Part shown: one piece after another, positions 42,437 to 55,353 of the stretch | How the letters are laid out: each line of letters starts with the position of its first letter | How positions within the stretch are numbered: the first letter of the stretch is position 1 | Source of the DNA: Streptomyces massasporeus | GTDB taxonomy: Bacteria; Actinomycetota; Actinomycetes; Streptomycetales; Streptomycetaceae | DNA: 64,000 nucleotides | NCBI RefSeq assembly: GCF_014648995.1 | Contig: NZ_BMSE01000003.1 | Location: 186,001-250,000, forward strand | Reading direction: 5' to 3' | Position numbers and translations under genes: made by a program | Notes under the pieces: model-generated | Database searches by the model: none | Told to the model about the DNA's origin: nothing | What the model saw: the letters and a program-made list of their open reading frames with translations, nothing else

Positions 42437-42608
42437 CGCTGGCTCCGTTCGGTCGACGGCTGACGACCAACGTAACCCGCGATGACCTTCGCCTTTGAGC
42501 TCGACCGTTGCGGTGTCTCGGCGCGTGCGGGTCGGATGCGCCTGTTCGCGCCCACGCGGCGGAGCCGCACATCGATACAGCCCCGCGCCGCCCCCGAGGG
42601 CGCTGACC

Positions 42609-44054
<1,446 letters not shown>

Positions 44055-44137
44055 TCAATGGGTGTGGATGTGCCACCGCCTTCCCGCCCGGGGGCGTGGA
44101 GACGGTCATCACGCTACTGCTCAGGGCAGATCACCGA

Positions 44138-44172
44138 CATGCATGAGTATGCAGAGCTCTGCATGATTCGTC
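44138..44172 (-). promoter_or_regulatory. ARG-box-like sites upstream of argH
   Basis: ATGCATGAGTATGCAG (44139-44154) and CTCTGCATGATTCG (44158-44171) contain repeated TGCAT half sites like those at the argC promoter. They form a plausible tandem ArgR target about 100 bases before the argH start. Confidence 0.6.
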
Positions 44173-44233
44173 AATCCGGGCAGACCGGCGGTCTCCGGTC
44201 AGGCGACCGGCGGCCGGTTTCCGGTCACGCGAG

Positions 44234-44251
44234 AGGAATTTGAAGATTCCT
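44234..44251. promoter_or_regulatory. inverted repeat upstream of the two-domain secreted-protein gene
   Basis: AGGAAT-ttgaag-ATTCCT is a perfect six-base-arm palindrome. A possible -35 TTGAAC (44251-44256) begins at its end and TACCTC-like sequence follows 19 bases on. It could be an operator; regulator unknown. Confidence 0.35.
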
Positions 44252-44345
44252 TGAACACGGGAAACCGCTTACCCGTACCTCTCGCCGAACGCAGGCGCCG
44301 CGTTACGACACCGACGACACCCCCGACCCCTAGTGAGGCATCCGC

Positions 44346-45290
44346 ATGTCCAGGGCTCTTCCGAAGTACAACAAGCGTCGCGTCACGTTCATCGGCGGCG
44401 CCGCCGCGGTGGCACTGTCCGGCACGGTGATCGCCGGCTTCGCCCTCGCGGGGGAGACGCCCGACAGCGGCGCCGCGAACGCCCGGACGCTGGCCGGTCC
44501 CGGCACCATCAGCTGCCCGGACGTCACCGGCCAACTGCCCGCGGTCCCCGCCTCGGCGAAGGCGGAGGTCGACCGCAACCTGGCCGAGCTGAACAAGCAG
44601 ATCGCCGAGGCCAACAAGCGACTCGTCGACACCGTCGGCCAGGGCGGGCCCAACTTCGTCCAGAACGCCATCCTCGGCCCGCTGGAGGACAAGCGCGTCG
44701 CCGCCCTCAACCGCATCGAGACGGCCATCGGGCGGGCCGCCGAGAAGCCCGAGGGCCTGGAGGCCTTCGCGGCCTGCCAGCTCAACGCCGGTGGCGATGC
44801 CGGAGCGGGCGAGGCGGCGGGTGGCGAGGCGGGCTCCGGTGCGGAGGCCGGCGCCGGCGCGGAGGCGGGCGGTGACGCCGGAGCCGGTGCGGGCGCCGAA
44901 GAGGGCGGCGCGGGTGCCGAGGCGGGCGCCGGCGCGGAGGCCGGTGGGGGTGCCCAGGAGGGCGGCGCCGGTGCGGGCGAGGCGGGCAACGCCGGTGTCG
45001 GCACGATCAGCTGCCCGGACGTCGCCTCCCAGCTGCCGGCGATCCCCGCCTCGGCGCAGGCCGAGGTCGACCGGAACCTGACGCTGCTGGACACGCAGGT
45101 CGCCGAGGCCAACAAGCGTCTGGTCGACACGGTCGGCCAGGGCGGGCCCAACTTCGTCCAGAACGCCATCCTCGGCCCGCTGGAGGACAAGCGGATCTCC
45201 ACCGTCAACCGCATCGCCACGGCCATCGGCCGCACGGCCGAGAAGCCGGCCGGGCTGGACTCCCTGGCCGCCTGCACGCTCACCAAGTGA
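44346..45290 (+). CDS. secreted protein with two near-identical domains and a Gly/Ala/Glu linker
   Basis: 314-residue exported protein of no family I recognise. An N-terminal membrane segment (VTFIGGAAAVALSGTVIAGFALAG) probably acts as signal or anchor. Residues ~53-143 and ~218-312 are a duplicated helical domain, each with TISCPDV near the start, RLVDTVGQGGPNFVQNAILG in the middle and AAC near the end; two Cys per copy could pair. Between them lie ~70 residues of Gly, Ala and Glu repeats. A terminator follows. Confidence 0.75.
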   Translation: MSRALPKYNKRRVTFIGGAAAVALSGTVIAGFALAGETPDSGAANARTLAGPGTISCPDVTGQLPAVPASAKAEVDRNLAELNKQIAEANKRLVDTVGQGGPNFVQNAILGPLEDKRVAALNRIETAIGRAAEKPEGLEAFAACQLNAGGDAGAGEAAGGEAGSGAEAGAGAEAGGDAGAGAGAEEGGAGAEAGAGAEAGGGAQEGGAGAGEAGNAGVGTISCPDVASQLPAIPASAQAEVDRNLTLLDTQVAEANKRLVDTVGQGGPNFVQNAILGPLEDKRISTVNRIATAIGRTAEKPAGLDSLAACTLTK

Positions 45291-45303
45291 GGTGACAGGC
45301 GCT

Positions 45304-45340
45304 GTGGCCGCCCCGTGTGAGCGCCGGCCGGGGCGGCCAC
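45304..45340 (+). terminator. terminator hairpin after the two-domain secreted-protein gene
   Basis: GTGGCCGCCCCG / CGGGGCGGCCAC perfect stem around a 13-base loop, 14 bases past the stop. Confidence 0.8.
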
Positions 45341-45429
45341 GCAGACGCCTGCCGGCGGGGTCCGGCAGAGGTGACCGGGCCCCGCAATTCCTTAGACAGT
45401 CGAAAGACTTACGGCAATAATCGTTCGAC

Positions 45430-46017
45430 ATGGGAAAGACCTACGAGCGCATAGACGGCCGGCTCCGCACCTTCATCGAGGCGCAGCCGGTCTTCTTCAC
45501 CGCCACCGCACCTCTCGCCGCCGACGGCACGGTCAACCTCTCCCCGAAGGGCCTGACGGGCTCCTTCGTGGTGCTCGACGAGCTCACGGTGGCCTACCTC
45601 GACTTCGCCGGTTCCAACGCCGAGACCATCGCCCATCTGCGGGAGAACGGGCGCATCACCCTGATGTGGTGCGCCTTCCAAGGGCCGCCGAACATCGTCC
45701 GCGTGCACGGCAGGGGTGAGCCGGTCTTCCGTGACGACCCCCGCTTCGGGGAACTGCTCGCGCGCTTCCCCGGCATCGACCCGACGCCGCACGGTCTGCG
45801 GGCGATCATCGTGGTCACCGCCGAACTCGTCCGCGACACCTGCGGCTACGGGGTGCCGTTCATGGCGTACGAGGAGGACCGGGATCTGCACGGCAAGCGT
45901 TTCGCCCGCGAGGACGACGCGTCGCTGAGCGCCTACTTCACCAAGAAGGAGCACATCGCCACCAGCCTGGACGGCCTACCCGGGCTGCCGCTGCCGCTGC
46001 CCCCCTCTACCGTCTGA
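45430..46017 (+). CDS. pyridoxamine 5'-phosphate oxidase-like flavoprotein
   Basis: 195-residue split-barrel protein. QPVFFTATAPLAADGTVNLSPKGL and DFAGSNAETIAHLRENGRITLMWCAFQGPPNIVRVHGRGEPV fit the PNPOx-like general stress/pyridoxamine-oxidase group that binds FMN or F420. No pyridoxal-synthesis context, so it is likely a reductase of unknown substrate. The ATG is about 30 bases past a TTAGAC...TTACGGCAAT stretch that may be its promoter. Confidence 0.85.
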   Translation: MGKTYERIDGRLRTFIEAQPVFFTATAPLAADGTVNLSPKGLTGSFVVLDELTVAYLDFAGSNAETIAHLRENGRITLMWCAFQGPPNIVRVHGRGEPVFRDDPRFGELLARFPGIDPTPHGLRAIIVVTAELVRDTCGYGVPFMAYEEDRDLHGKRFAREDDASLSAYFTKKEHIATSLDGLPGLPLPLPPSTV

Positions 46018-46020
46018 GGC

Positions 46021-46713
46021 ATGCGCCCCGGTGCCGTCGCCCTCGCCCTCTCCGCCCTGGTCGTGCTCGGCTCCCCGCCGCCCCCGCCGCCACTGCCGGC
46101 CCGGATGGCGCACACCGGCGGCGGCACCCAGCTGATCACCGCGGTGGCCCCGGAGCGGGCCTCGACGACGGGCACGGTGACCTGGTGGAACCGGGAGGGC
46201 GGGCGCTGGGTCAAGAGGGGCTCCGCGCCCGCCCGGTTCGGGGCGAAGGGCCTCGCCGCCGGCACCTCGCGCAGGCAGGGCACGAACACCACGCCCACCG
46301 GCCTCTACGGCCTGCCGTACGCCTTCGGCATCGAGGCGGCGCCGCCCGGAACGGCCTACCCCTACCGCCGCGTGCGCCAGGACTCCTGGTGGTGCCAGGA
46401 CAACGACTCCCGTTCCTACAACCGCTGGACCGAGCCGCGCGCGGCCGACTGCCGGGCCGCCGAGTCCGAGCACCTGATCACGTATCGCGCGCAGTACGCG
46501 CACGCGCTGGTCATCGGCTTCAACTACGAGCGTCCCGTCAGGGGGCGGGGCGCGGGCATCTTCCTCCACGTGAACGGGCGTGGGGCGACGGCCGGTTGTG
46601 TCTCCGTCTCCGAGGACGCGATGCGGCGGATCCTGCGCTGGGCCGACCCCGCGCGGCGGCCGCACATCGCCGTGGGGACGCGGAGCGGGAGCACGGCCGT
46701 CACCCGCCTGTGA
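46021..46713 (+). CDS. secreted L,D-transpeptidase-like (YkuD) protein
   Basis: 230-residue exported protein. A short signal (ALALSALVVLGS) is followed by Pro-rich sequence. The YkuD motif is IFLHVNGRGATAGCVSVSED, with catalytic Cys in AGCVSVS and upstream His. Members crosslink or trim peptidoglycan peptides. Starts three bases after the PNPOx-like stop, so may be co-transcribed, although the functions look unrelated. Confidence 0.85.
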   Translation: MRPGAVALALSALVVLGSPPPPPPLPARMAHTGGGTQLITAVAPERASTTGTVTWWNREGGRWVKRGSAPARFGAKGLAAGTSRRQGTNTTPTGLYGLPYAFGIEAAPPGTAYPYRRVRQDSWWCQDNDSRSYNRWTEPRAADCRAAESEHLITYRAQYAHALVIGFNYERPVRGRGAGIFLHVNGRGATAGCVSVSEDAMRRILRWADPARRPHIAVGTRSGSTAVTRL

Positions 46714-46840
46714 CGGCCCGGCGGCCGCCTGAGTGTTACCGGCGGTCACTCCTGTTCGCGCCCGACTCGGTACGCGGCTGAACACTCCCGTGCCGCGGCA
46801 CGTATCTGTGGGCCAAGGGTCAAGTCCCCACGGAGGAACC

Positions 46841-48223
46841 GTGACCACCACGCTCGCAGGCGGACGTGCCGCCCGCCGCCAGACGATGCGCCGCATCCGC
46901 CCGCGCCGCTCCCCGGCCGTCCCGCTGCTGATCGCCCTGTGGGCGGGTGCCGCGGCCGTGCTGTGGCTGTGGTGGGACAACACACCGTCCCTCGCGGACA
47001 ACACGAGCAAGATCCTGGCCGCGGGCCGGATCACCGGCCTGCTCGCCGGCTACCTCATGGCGCTGGTGGTGCTCCAGATGGCCCGGGTGCCCGCGCTGGA
47101 GCGCCGGGTGGGCACCGACCGGGTCGCGCGCTGGCACGCCATGACCGGCCGCTACACCCTCTGCCTGGTCCTCGCCCACGTCTTCCTCATCATGTGGGGC
47201 TACGCCCTCCAGGCGGGCAAGGGGCTCGGCGACATCGTCCAGCAGACGACCGACTCCATCAACCAGCTGCCGGACATGGGCAAGGCCGCCATCGGCACGG
47301 GCCTGCTGTTCCTCATCGGGATCCTGTCGATCGGCGGGGTGCGCCGCCTGATCGGCTACGACACCTGGTATCACGTGCACCTGCTCACGTACGCGGCCGT
47401 GTACCTGACGTTCTGGCACCAGATCACCACCGGCAACGAGTTCGCCGTCGAGCCCGCCGCGAAGACCTTCTGGTACGGGCTGTACGGCGTGGTGACCGCG
47501 CTGGTCGTCTGGTACCGGATCCTCACCCCGATCCGGCTCAACCTGCGGCACCGCATGCGGGTCGAGGCGGTCATCGAGGAGACCCCGGGGATCGTGTCCG
47601 TGCTGATCAGCGGGCGCAAGCTGCACCGGATGGGCGCGGAGGCGGGGCACTTCTTCCGCTGGCGGTTCAAGGCGCCGGGCATGCGCTTCAGCTCCCACCC
47701 CTACTCGCTGTCGGCGGCGCCCCGCCCGGACATGCTGCGGATCACGGTCAAGGCGATCGGCGACCACACCTCCCGGCTGCGTGACCTCGAACCCGGCACC
47801 AAGGTGTGGGCCGAGGGGCCGTACGGCGCGATGACCGCGCAGCGCCGCAGCCGCGGCAAGGTGCTGCTGGTCGCGGGCGGGGTCGGCATCACCCCGATGC
47901 GGGCGCTGTTCGAGACGCTGCCGGGCGCGTCCGGCGACATCACCCTTCTCTACCGCGCCAACACGACCCAGGACCTGGCGCTGTGGGGTGAGCTCGCCAA
48001 GATCGCCGATGAGCGCGGCGCCCGGCTGATGTACGCGGTCAACAGCCCGGAGGGCGAACGCCCCGACATCTCGGCGGAGTCCCTCCAGCGCAAGATCCCG
48101 GACATCGACGACCACGACGTCTTCATGTGCGGGCCGCCCGGCTTCGCCCAGTCGGTCTACGAGGCACTGCGCGGCGCGGGCGTACCCGCCCGCCGTATCC
48201 ATCACGAGTCGTTCGAGATGTGA
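46841..48223 (+). CDS. ferric reductase-like transmembrane flavoprotein
   Basis: 460-residue membrane reductase. The N-terminal ~210 residues have about six helices with paired His that would bind b-hemes ([38 protein letters not shown]). Then comes an FAD-binding barrel ([19 protein letters not shown]) and an NAD(P)-binding domain ([32 protein letters not shown]). It carries electrons from NAD(P)H across the membrane. GTG 46841 has CGGAGGAAC before it. The FMN-binding and ApbE genes follow, so its partner is probably the flavin protein next door. Confidence 0.92.
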   Translation: MTTTLAGGRAARRQTMRRIRPRRSPAVPLLIALWAGAAAVLWLWWDNTPSLADNTSKILAAGRITGLLAGYLMALVVLQMARVPALERRVGTDRVARWHAMTGRYTLCLVLAHVFLIMWGYALQAGKGLGDIVQQTTDSINQLPDMGKAAIGTGLLFLIGILSIGGVRRLIGYDTWYHVHLLTYAAVYLTFWHQITTGNEFAVEPAAKTFWYGLYGVVTALVVWYRILTPIRLNLRHRMRVEAVIEETPGIVSVLISGRKLHRMGAEAGHFFRWRFKAPGMRFSSHPYSLSAAPRPDMLRITVKAIGDHTSRLRDLEPGTKVWAEGPYGAMTAQRRSRGKVLLVAGGVGITPMRALFETLPGASGDITLLYRANTTQDLALWGELAKIADERGARLMYAVNSPEGERPDISAESLQRKIPDIDDHDVFMCGPPGFAQSVYEALRGAGVPARRIHHESFEM

Positions 48224-48263
48224 GCGACGGGACACCAACAGCCCTTCAGGAGTTTGGGAAACG

Positions 48264-49319
48264 ATGAGGAAGTCTCACCCCGTCCGGCGTGCCGTGCTCG
48301 CCGGCGCAGCCACCGTCTCCGGGATCGTGCTGCTGCTGTCGCTGAAGCCGGCCTCCGACCCGGGCTCCGCCCAGGCTGCGGGGCAGGCGCCGCCCGCTGC
48401 GGCCGGGCAGGCCCCGCAGGGCGGCGTGAACGGCGCGGTCACCGGTGACGCGGCGCAGACGCAGTACGGCGCCGTGCAGGTCCGCCTGACGATGAGCAAC
48501 GGCAAGATCACCCAGGCCGAGGCGGTCCAGGCCCCCAAGGGCGGCCGCAGCGACCAGATCACGGCCAGCTCGGTGCCCCGCCTCAACCAGGCCGTGGTCG
48601 CGGCGCAGGGCGCGGAGATCGACGCGGTCTCGGGCGCCACGTACACCAGCGCCGGGTACAAGAAGTCGCTCCAGTCCGCGTTGGACAAGGCGAAGGCGTC
48701 CGCCGGAGCGCAGCAGGGCTCGGGTGGCGCGCAGACGCTGACCGGCGATGTCGCGCAGACGCAGTACGGGCCGGTCCAGGTGCGCGTGACCGTCGCGGGC
48801 GGGAAGATCACCAAGGCGGAGGCGGTCCAGGCGCCCAAGGGCGGCCGCAGCGACCAGATCACCGCGAGCTCGGTGCCCCGCCTCAACCAGGCGGCCGTGG
48901 CGGCCGGGAACGCGGACGTCGACGCGGTCTCGGGCGCGACGTACACCAGTGCCGGGTACAAGAAGTCGCTCCAGTCCGCCCTGGACAAGGCTCCGGCCGG
49001 GGGCGGTTCCTCCCAGGCCGCGGGCTCCGGAGGCGGCCAGGCCGCGACGCAGACCCTCACCGGCAAGGCGGCTCAGACGCAGTACGGGCCGGTCCAGGTC
49101 CGGGTGACCGTGACCGGCGGGAAGATCACCAAGGCCGAGGCGGTCCAGGCCCCCAAGGGCGGCCGCAGCGACCAGATCACCTCCTCGTCCGTCCCCCGCC
49201 TCAACCAGGCGGCCGTCGCGGCCGGGAACGCCCAGATCGACGCCGTGTCCGGTGCGACGTACACCAGTGCCGGCTACAAGCAGTCCCTCCAGTCGGCGCT
49301 GGACCAGGCCGGTGGCTGA
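48264..49319 (+). CDS. membrane-anchored protein with three FMN-binding domains
   Basis: 351-residue protein. One N-terminal helix (AVLAGAATVSGIVLLLSL) anchors it outside. Three tandem FMN_bind domains follow (about residues 55-145, 155-240 and 258-350), each with TQYG[AP]VQVR, EAVQAPKGGRSDQIT and DAVSGATYTSAGYK. SGATYTS matches the ApbE target in which a Thr is linked to FMN through phosphate. Three such sites and an adjacent apbE gene imply a triple-flavin electron carrier served by the ferric reductase-like protein. The near-identity of the repeats suggests recent duplication. Confidence 0.9.
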   Translation: MRKSHPVRRAVLAGAATVSGIVLLLSLKPASDPGSAQAAGQAPPAAAGQAPQGGVNGAVTGDAAQTQYGAVQVRLTMSNGKITQAEAVQAPKGGRSDQITASSVPRLNQAVVAAQGAEIDAVSGATYTSAGYKKSLQSALDKAKASAGAQQGSGGAQTLTGDVAQTQYGPVQVRVTVAGGKITKAEAVQAPKGGRSDQITASSVPRLNQAAVAAGNADVDAVSGATYTSAGYKKSLQSALDKAPAGGGSSQAAGSGGGQAATQTLTGKAAQTQYGPVQVRVTVTGGKITKAEAVQAPKGGRSDQITSSSVPRLNQAAVAAGNAQIDAVSGATYTSAGYKQSLQSALDQAGG

Positions 49320-50115
49320 CACGGTGGCCGACTCCGCACAGGCTCCCGCCGCGGTACGTCATGCCGAGGAGACGATGGGGACCGTCTTCTCCTTCGACGT
49401 CCGCGGCGGGGAACCGGCCGTCGTGCGCGCGGCCCTCGACGAGGCCGTCGCCGGGTTGCACCGGGTCGACGAGGTGTTCAGCACGTACCGCGAGGACAGC
49501 CAGATCTCACGGCTGCAGCGCGGGGAGGTGACCGTCGCGGAGTGCGATCCCGAGGTCGCCGAGGTGCTGGAACTGGCCGCCGAGGCGGAGCATCTGAGCG
49601 AGGGCTGGTTCAGCACGTCGTACGAAGGCCGCCTCGACCCGACCGGCATCGTCAAGGGCTGGGCGGTCGAGCGGGCGGCACGCCTGCTGGCGGAGGTGCC
49701 CGGGGTGTGCGGGGTGAACCTGAACGGCGGCGGCGATGTGCAGTTGCTCGGGACACCGGGCGGGCAGCGTCCGTGGCGCGTGGGGGTGGCCGACCCGTTG
49801 CGGCCGGGGGGCCTGGCGGCGGTCATCTCGGCGGCCGGGGTGGACGAGCTGTCCGTGGCCACGTCCGGCACGGCGGAGCGCGGCGCGCACATCGTGGATC
49901 CGCGGACGGGGCGGTCGGCCGTGACCGACCTGGTCGCCGTGACCGTGGTCGGGCCCCGGCTGACGTGGGCTGACTGCTGGGCGACGGCGGCGTTCGCGAT
50001 GGGCTCACGGGAGGGGCTGGCGTGGCTGGAGTCCCTGCCGGGCGTCGAGGCACTGCTGATCACGGCCGGCGACGAGGTGCGCTGCACCGGGGGGTTGGCA
50101 GCGAGGCTGGGGTGA
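49312..50115 (+). CDS. apbE: FAD:protein FMN transferase ApbE
   Basis: 267-residue enzyme without a clear signal peptide. AEETMGTVFSFDVRG at the start, DEVFSTYREDSQISRLQRGE, DPTGIVKGWAVERA, GVNLNGGGDVQLLG and ATSGTAERGAHIVDPRTG are ApbE signatures; the Asp/Thr metal site near the end is TWADCWATAAFAMG. It transfers FMN from FAD to Thr in flavoproteins, here most likely the three-domain neighbour whose stop it overlaps by eight bases. GTG 49312 is chosen; GTG 49324 is possible. Confidence 0.92.
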   Translation: MADTVADSAQAPAAVRHAEETMGTVFSFDVRGGEPAVVRAALDEAVAGLHRVDEVFSTYREDSQISRLQRGEVTVAECDPEVAEVLELAAEAEHLSEGWFSTSYEGRLDPTGIVKGWAVERAARLLAEVPGVCGVNLNGGGDVQLLGTPGGQRPWRVGVADPLRPGGLAAVISAAGVDELSVATSGTAERGAHIVDPRTGRSAVTDLVAVTVVGPRLTWADCWATAAFAMGSREGLAWLESLPGVEALLITAGDEVRCTGGLAARLG

Positions 50116-50152
50116 GCTGTGGCTGGGGGCGTCCGCAACCCGGCGGAACGGG

Positions 50153-50189
50153 GTGCCGCTGCGCCCACCCGTGCCGCCCCCAGCGGCAC
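50153..50189. terminator. hairpin downstream of apbE, repeat-derived
   Basis: GTGCCGCTG / CAGCGGCAC stem around a 19-base centre (GCGCCCACCCGTGCCGCCC). A form often seen between Streptomyces genes; likely terminates the reductase-apbE operon. Confidence 0.55.
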
Positions 50190-50213
50190 GCATGCCCGCA
50201 ACGGGGCCGACCC

Positions 50214-50233
50214 AGGGGCGCGGGGAACTGCGC
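50214..50233. repeat. GCGCAGTTCCCC-type repeat, copy 4 (reverse)
   Basis: AGGGGCGCGGGGAACTGCGC, the exact reverse complement of the core, in the convergent gap between apbE and argR. Confidence 0.85.
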
Positions 50234-50287
50234 GAACAGCCACAACGCACCCGCACACAACCACCCGCCCGCACCGCTACGGCCCTC

Positions 50288-50307
50288 AGGGGCGCGAGGA
50301 ACTGCGC
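50288..50307. repeat. GCGCAGTTCCCC-type repeat, copy 5 (reverse, one mismatch)
   Basis: AGGGGCGCGAGGAACTGCGC, one base different from the core. The homology with copy 4 extends ~20 bases further (GAACAGCCAC, then CACCCGCAC), so the two are units of about 43 bases spaced 74 bases apart. Confidence 0.85.
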
Positions 50308-50344
50308 GAACAGCCACTGCTCACCCGCACCCGAACGACGAGCC

Positions 50345-50890
50345 TCAGTGGCCGTTCTGCGCCAGCCTCAGCAGATGATCCGCCAGGGCCTGCCCACCCG
50401 TCGGGTCCCGGCTGATCAGCATCAGCGTGTCGTCACCCGCGATCGTCCCCAGGATGTCGTGCAGCTCGGCCTGATCGATGGCCGAGGCCAGGAACTGCGC
50501 TGCCCCCGGAGGGGTCCGCAGGACCACGAGGTTCGCCGAGGCCTCCGCGGAGATCAGCAGCTCCTGGGAGAGCCGCCGCATCCGCTCCTCCTTCGCCGAC
50601 CCGCCCAGCGGAGCCCGGGGCGTACGGAACCCGCCCTCGCTGGGCACCGCGTAGATCAGATCGCCGTCGTCGTTGCGGATCTTCACCGCGTTCAGCTCGT
50701 CCAGGTCCCGGCTGAGCGTCGCCTGCGTGACGCTCAGCCCGTCGTCGGCGAGCAGCTTCGCCAGCTGGCTCTGCGAGCGGACCGGCTGCCGGTTGAGGAT
50801 GTCCACGATCCGGCGGTGGCGGGCGGTGCGGGTCTGCGGCACGGCGGGCCCGTTCGCCCCCGGCTGCTCGTGGTCCTGCGCCTGGCTCAT
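50345..50890 (-). CDS. argR: arginine repressor ArgR
   Basis: 181-residue transcription factor. Winged-helix part: [49 protein letters not shown]-terminal hexamerisation and arginine-binding part: [42 protein letters not shown], with the GTIAGDDT motif. Last gene of the arg operon it controls through the ARG boxes before argC. Seven bases from the argD stop. Confidence 0.97.
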   Translation of the reverse strand: MSQAQDHEQPGANGPAVPQTRTARHRRIVDILNRQPVRSQSQLAKLLADDGLSVTQATLSRDLDELNAVKIRNDDGDLIYAVPSEGGFRTPRAPLGGSAKEERMRRLSQELLISAEASANLVVLRTPPGAAQFLASAIDQAELHDILGTIAGDDTLMLISRDPTGGQALADHLLRLAQNGH

Positions 50891-50897
50891 CGTCGTC

Positions 50898-52097
50898 TCA
50901 TTCCCCGGATCGTCCGTCCCCGCTCACTGCCTGGAGGATGCCGGGCAGCGCCCCGAGAAGCGCGTCCACCTCGTCGTCGCCGAGGTTCAGCGGCGGCATC
51001 AGCCGGACGACGTCGGGGGCGGGCACGTTCACCAGGAATCCGGCCTCCTGAGCCGCCTGGCGCACCTGGGGCGCGAGCGGCTCGGTGAGCACGATACCCA
51101 GGAGGAGTCCCGTACCCCGGACGAAATCGATCAACGGATGGCCGAGGCCCTCGATTCCGTCCCGCAACCTCTCGCTCTGCCGCTTGACGTTCTCCAGCAA
51201 CCCCTCGTTCTCGATGGTGTCGAGGACGGCGAGCCCGGCGGCGCAGGCGACGGGGTTGCCGCCGAACGTCGTGCCGTGCTGGCCGGGCTGGAGCAGGTCG
51301 GCGGCCCGGCCGAAGGCGACGGTCGCGCCGAGCGGCAGTCCGCCGCCGAGCTGCTTGGCGAGGGTGACGACGTCGGGCAGGACGCCCTCGTGCGCCTGGT
51401 ACTCGAACCAGTGCCCGGTCCGGCCGATGCCGGTCTGCACCTCGTCGAGGACGAGCAGCGCCCCGTTCGCCGCGGTGATGGCCCGGGCGGCCTTGAGGTA
51501 GCCGGCGGGCGGGACGACCACGCCGAGCTCGCCCTGGATCGGCTCCAGGATGACGAGCGCGGTCTCGTCGGTGACCGCGGCGGCCAGCGCCTGCGCGTCG
51601 CCGAACGGCACGTGGGTGACGTCGCCGGGCAGCGGCAGGAACGGTTCGCGCTTGCCGGCCTGGCCGGTCAGGGCCAGGGCGCCCATGGTCCGCCCGTGGA
51701 AGGCGCCCTCGGTGGCCACGATGTGGGTCCGGCCCGTCAGCCGGCCGATCTTGAACGCGGCCTCGTTGGCCTCGGCGCCGGAGTTGCAGAAGAAGACCTT
51801 GCCGTCCCGGCCGAAGAGGCGCAGCAGCCGCTCGGCGAGGGCGACGGTCGGCTCGGCCATGAAGAAGTTGGAGATGTGGCCGAGGGAGCCGATCTGCCGG
51901 GTGACGGCCTCGACGATCGCCGGGTGGGCGTGGCCGAGGGCGTTGGTGGCGATGCCGCCGACGAAGTCGAGATAGGAGGTGCCGTCGGCGTCCCAGACGC
52001 GGGTGCCCTCGCCGCGTGCCAGGGGCAGCAGCGGGGTGCCGTAGTTGTTCATGAGCGCGCCCTGCCACCGCTCGGCGTACTCCTGATGGGCGGTCAT
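50898..52097 (-). CDS. argD: acetylornithine aminotransferase
   Basis: 399-residue class III PLP aminotransferase. [17 protein letters not shown] near the start, [36 protein letters not shown] and [17 protein letters not shown] (PLP lysine) are complete. It converts N-acetylglutamate semialdehyde to N-acetylornithine. Start overlaps the argB stop by 4 bases. Confidence 0.97.
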   Translation of the reverse strand: MTAHQEYAERWQGALMNNYGTPLLPLARGEGTRVWDADGTSYLDFVGGIATNALGHAHPAIVEAVTRQIGSLGHISNFFMAEPTVALAERLLRLFGRDGKVFFCNSGAEANEAAFKIGRLTGRTHIVATEGAFHGRTMGALALTGQAGKREPFLPLPGDVTHVPFGDAQALAAAVTDETALVILEPIQGELGVVVPPAGYLKAARAITAANGALLVLDEVQTGIGRTGHWFEYQAHEGVLPDVVTLAKQLGGGLPLGATVAFGRAADLLQPGQHGTTFGGNPVACAAGLAVLDTIENEGLLENVKRQSERLRDGIEGLGHPLIDFVRGTGLLLGIVLTEPLAPQVRQAAQEAGFLVNVPAPDVVRLMPPLNLGDDEVDALLGALPGILQAVSGDGRSGE

Positions 52098-53004
52098 ACG
52101 GCTTCCCCCTCTGGCTCGTCGGGCACGACCATCGTGCCGATGCCCTCGTCGGTGAAGATCTCCAGCAGGATCGAGTGCTGGACCCGGCCGTCGATGACGC
52201 GGGCGGTGGTGACGCCGCCCCGTACGGCGTGCAGGCAGCCCTCCATCTTCGGCACCATGCCGGACGACAGGTCCGGCAGCAGCCGCTCCAGCTCGGTCGC
52301 GGTGAGGCGGCTGATCACCTCGTCGCTGTGCGGCCAGTCCTCGTAGAGGCCCTCGACGTCCGTGAGGACCATGAGGGTTTCGGCGTCCAGAGCAGCAGCG
52401 AGTGCCGCAGCCGCCGTATCAGCATTGACGTTGTAGACATGTCCGTCGTCCTGGGAGCGGGCGATCGACGAGACGACCGGGATCCGGCCGTCGGCGAGCA
52501 GGGCCTCGATGGCGCCCGTGTCGATCGCGGTGATCTCGCCCACGCGCCCGATGTCGACCAGCTCGCCGTCGATCTCGGGCTGGTGCTTGGTGGCGGTGAT
52601 GGTGTGCGCGTCCTCGCCGGTCAGGCCGACGGCGAGGGGCCCGTGCTGATTGAGCAGCCCGACCAGTTCGCGCTGGACCTGCCCGGCCAGCACCATCCGC
52701 ACGACGTCCATGGCGTCCTCGGTGGTCACCCGCAGGCCCGCCTTGAACTCGCTGACGATGCCGTGCTGGTCGAGGGCTGCGCTGATCTGCGGGCCGCCGC
52801 CGTGCACGACGACGGGCTTGAGGCCGGCGTGGTGCAGGAACACCACGTCCTGGGCGAAGGCGGCCTTGAGGTCCTCGTCGATCATGGCGTTGCCGCCGAA
52901 CTTGATGACGACCGTCTTGCCGTTGTGCCGGACCAGCCAGGGCAGGGCCTCGATGAGGATCTGCGCCTTGGGCAGGGCGGTGTGCTTACGTGTCGCTCCA
53001 CTGC

Positions 53005-53008
<4 letters not shown>
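52094..53008 (-). CDS. argB: acetylglutamate kinase
   Basis: 304-residue amino-acid kinase. [42 protein letters not shown] and [35 protein letters not shown] mark substrate and ATP sites. The N-terminal extension ([23 protein letters not shown]) is typical of hexameric arginine-sensitive forms, so arginine feedback is likely. 4-base overlaps with both neighbours. Confidence 0.97.
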
Positions 53009-55193
<2,185 letters not shown>

Positions 55194-55205
55194 TTAGAGG
55201 GCATG

Positions 55206-55245
55206 ACTATACGTTTCTCTGCACGTTTATGCAATCCCATGCATG
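55206..55245 (-). promoter_or_regulatory. argC promoter with overlapping ARG boxes
   Basis: Minus strand: -35 TTGCAT (55234-55229), 17-base spacer, -10 TATAGT (55211-55206). TGCATGGGATTGCAT and AAACGTGCAGAGAAACG give repeated TGCA half sites over the -35 and spacer, where ArgR binding would block polymerase. The start of argC is 25 bases beyond the -10. Confidence 0.75.
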
Positions 55246-55353
55246 AGCGATGCGGCGGCCGGAACGGCGGCTCGGGAAACCGGCTTTGTCCTGGCCATGA
55301 CCACAGGGTAAGGTCCCCGGGCACATTTCAGGGGATCACGGCGGGTGGGGGAC

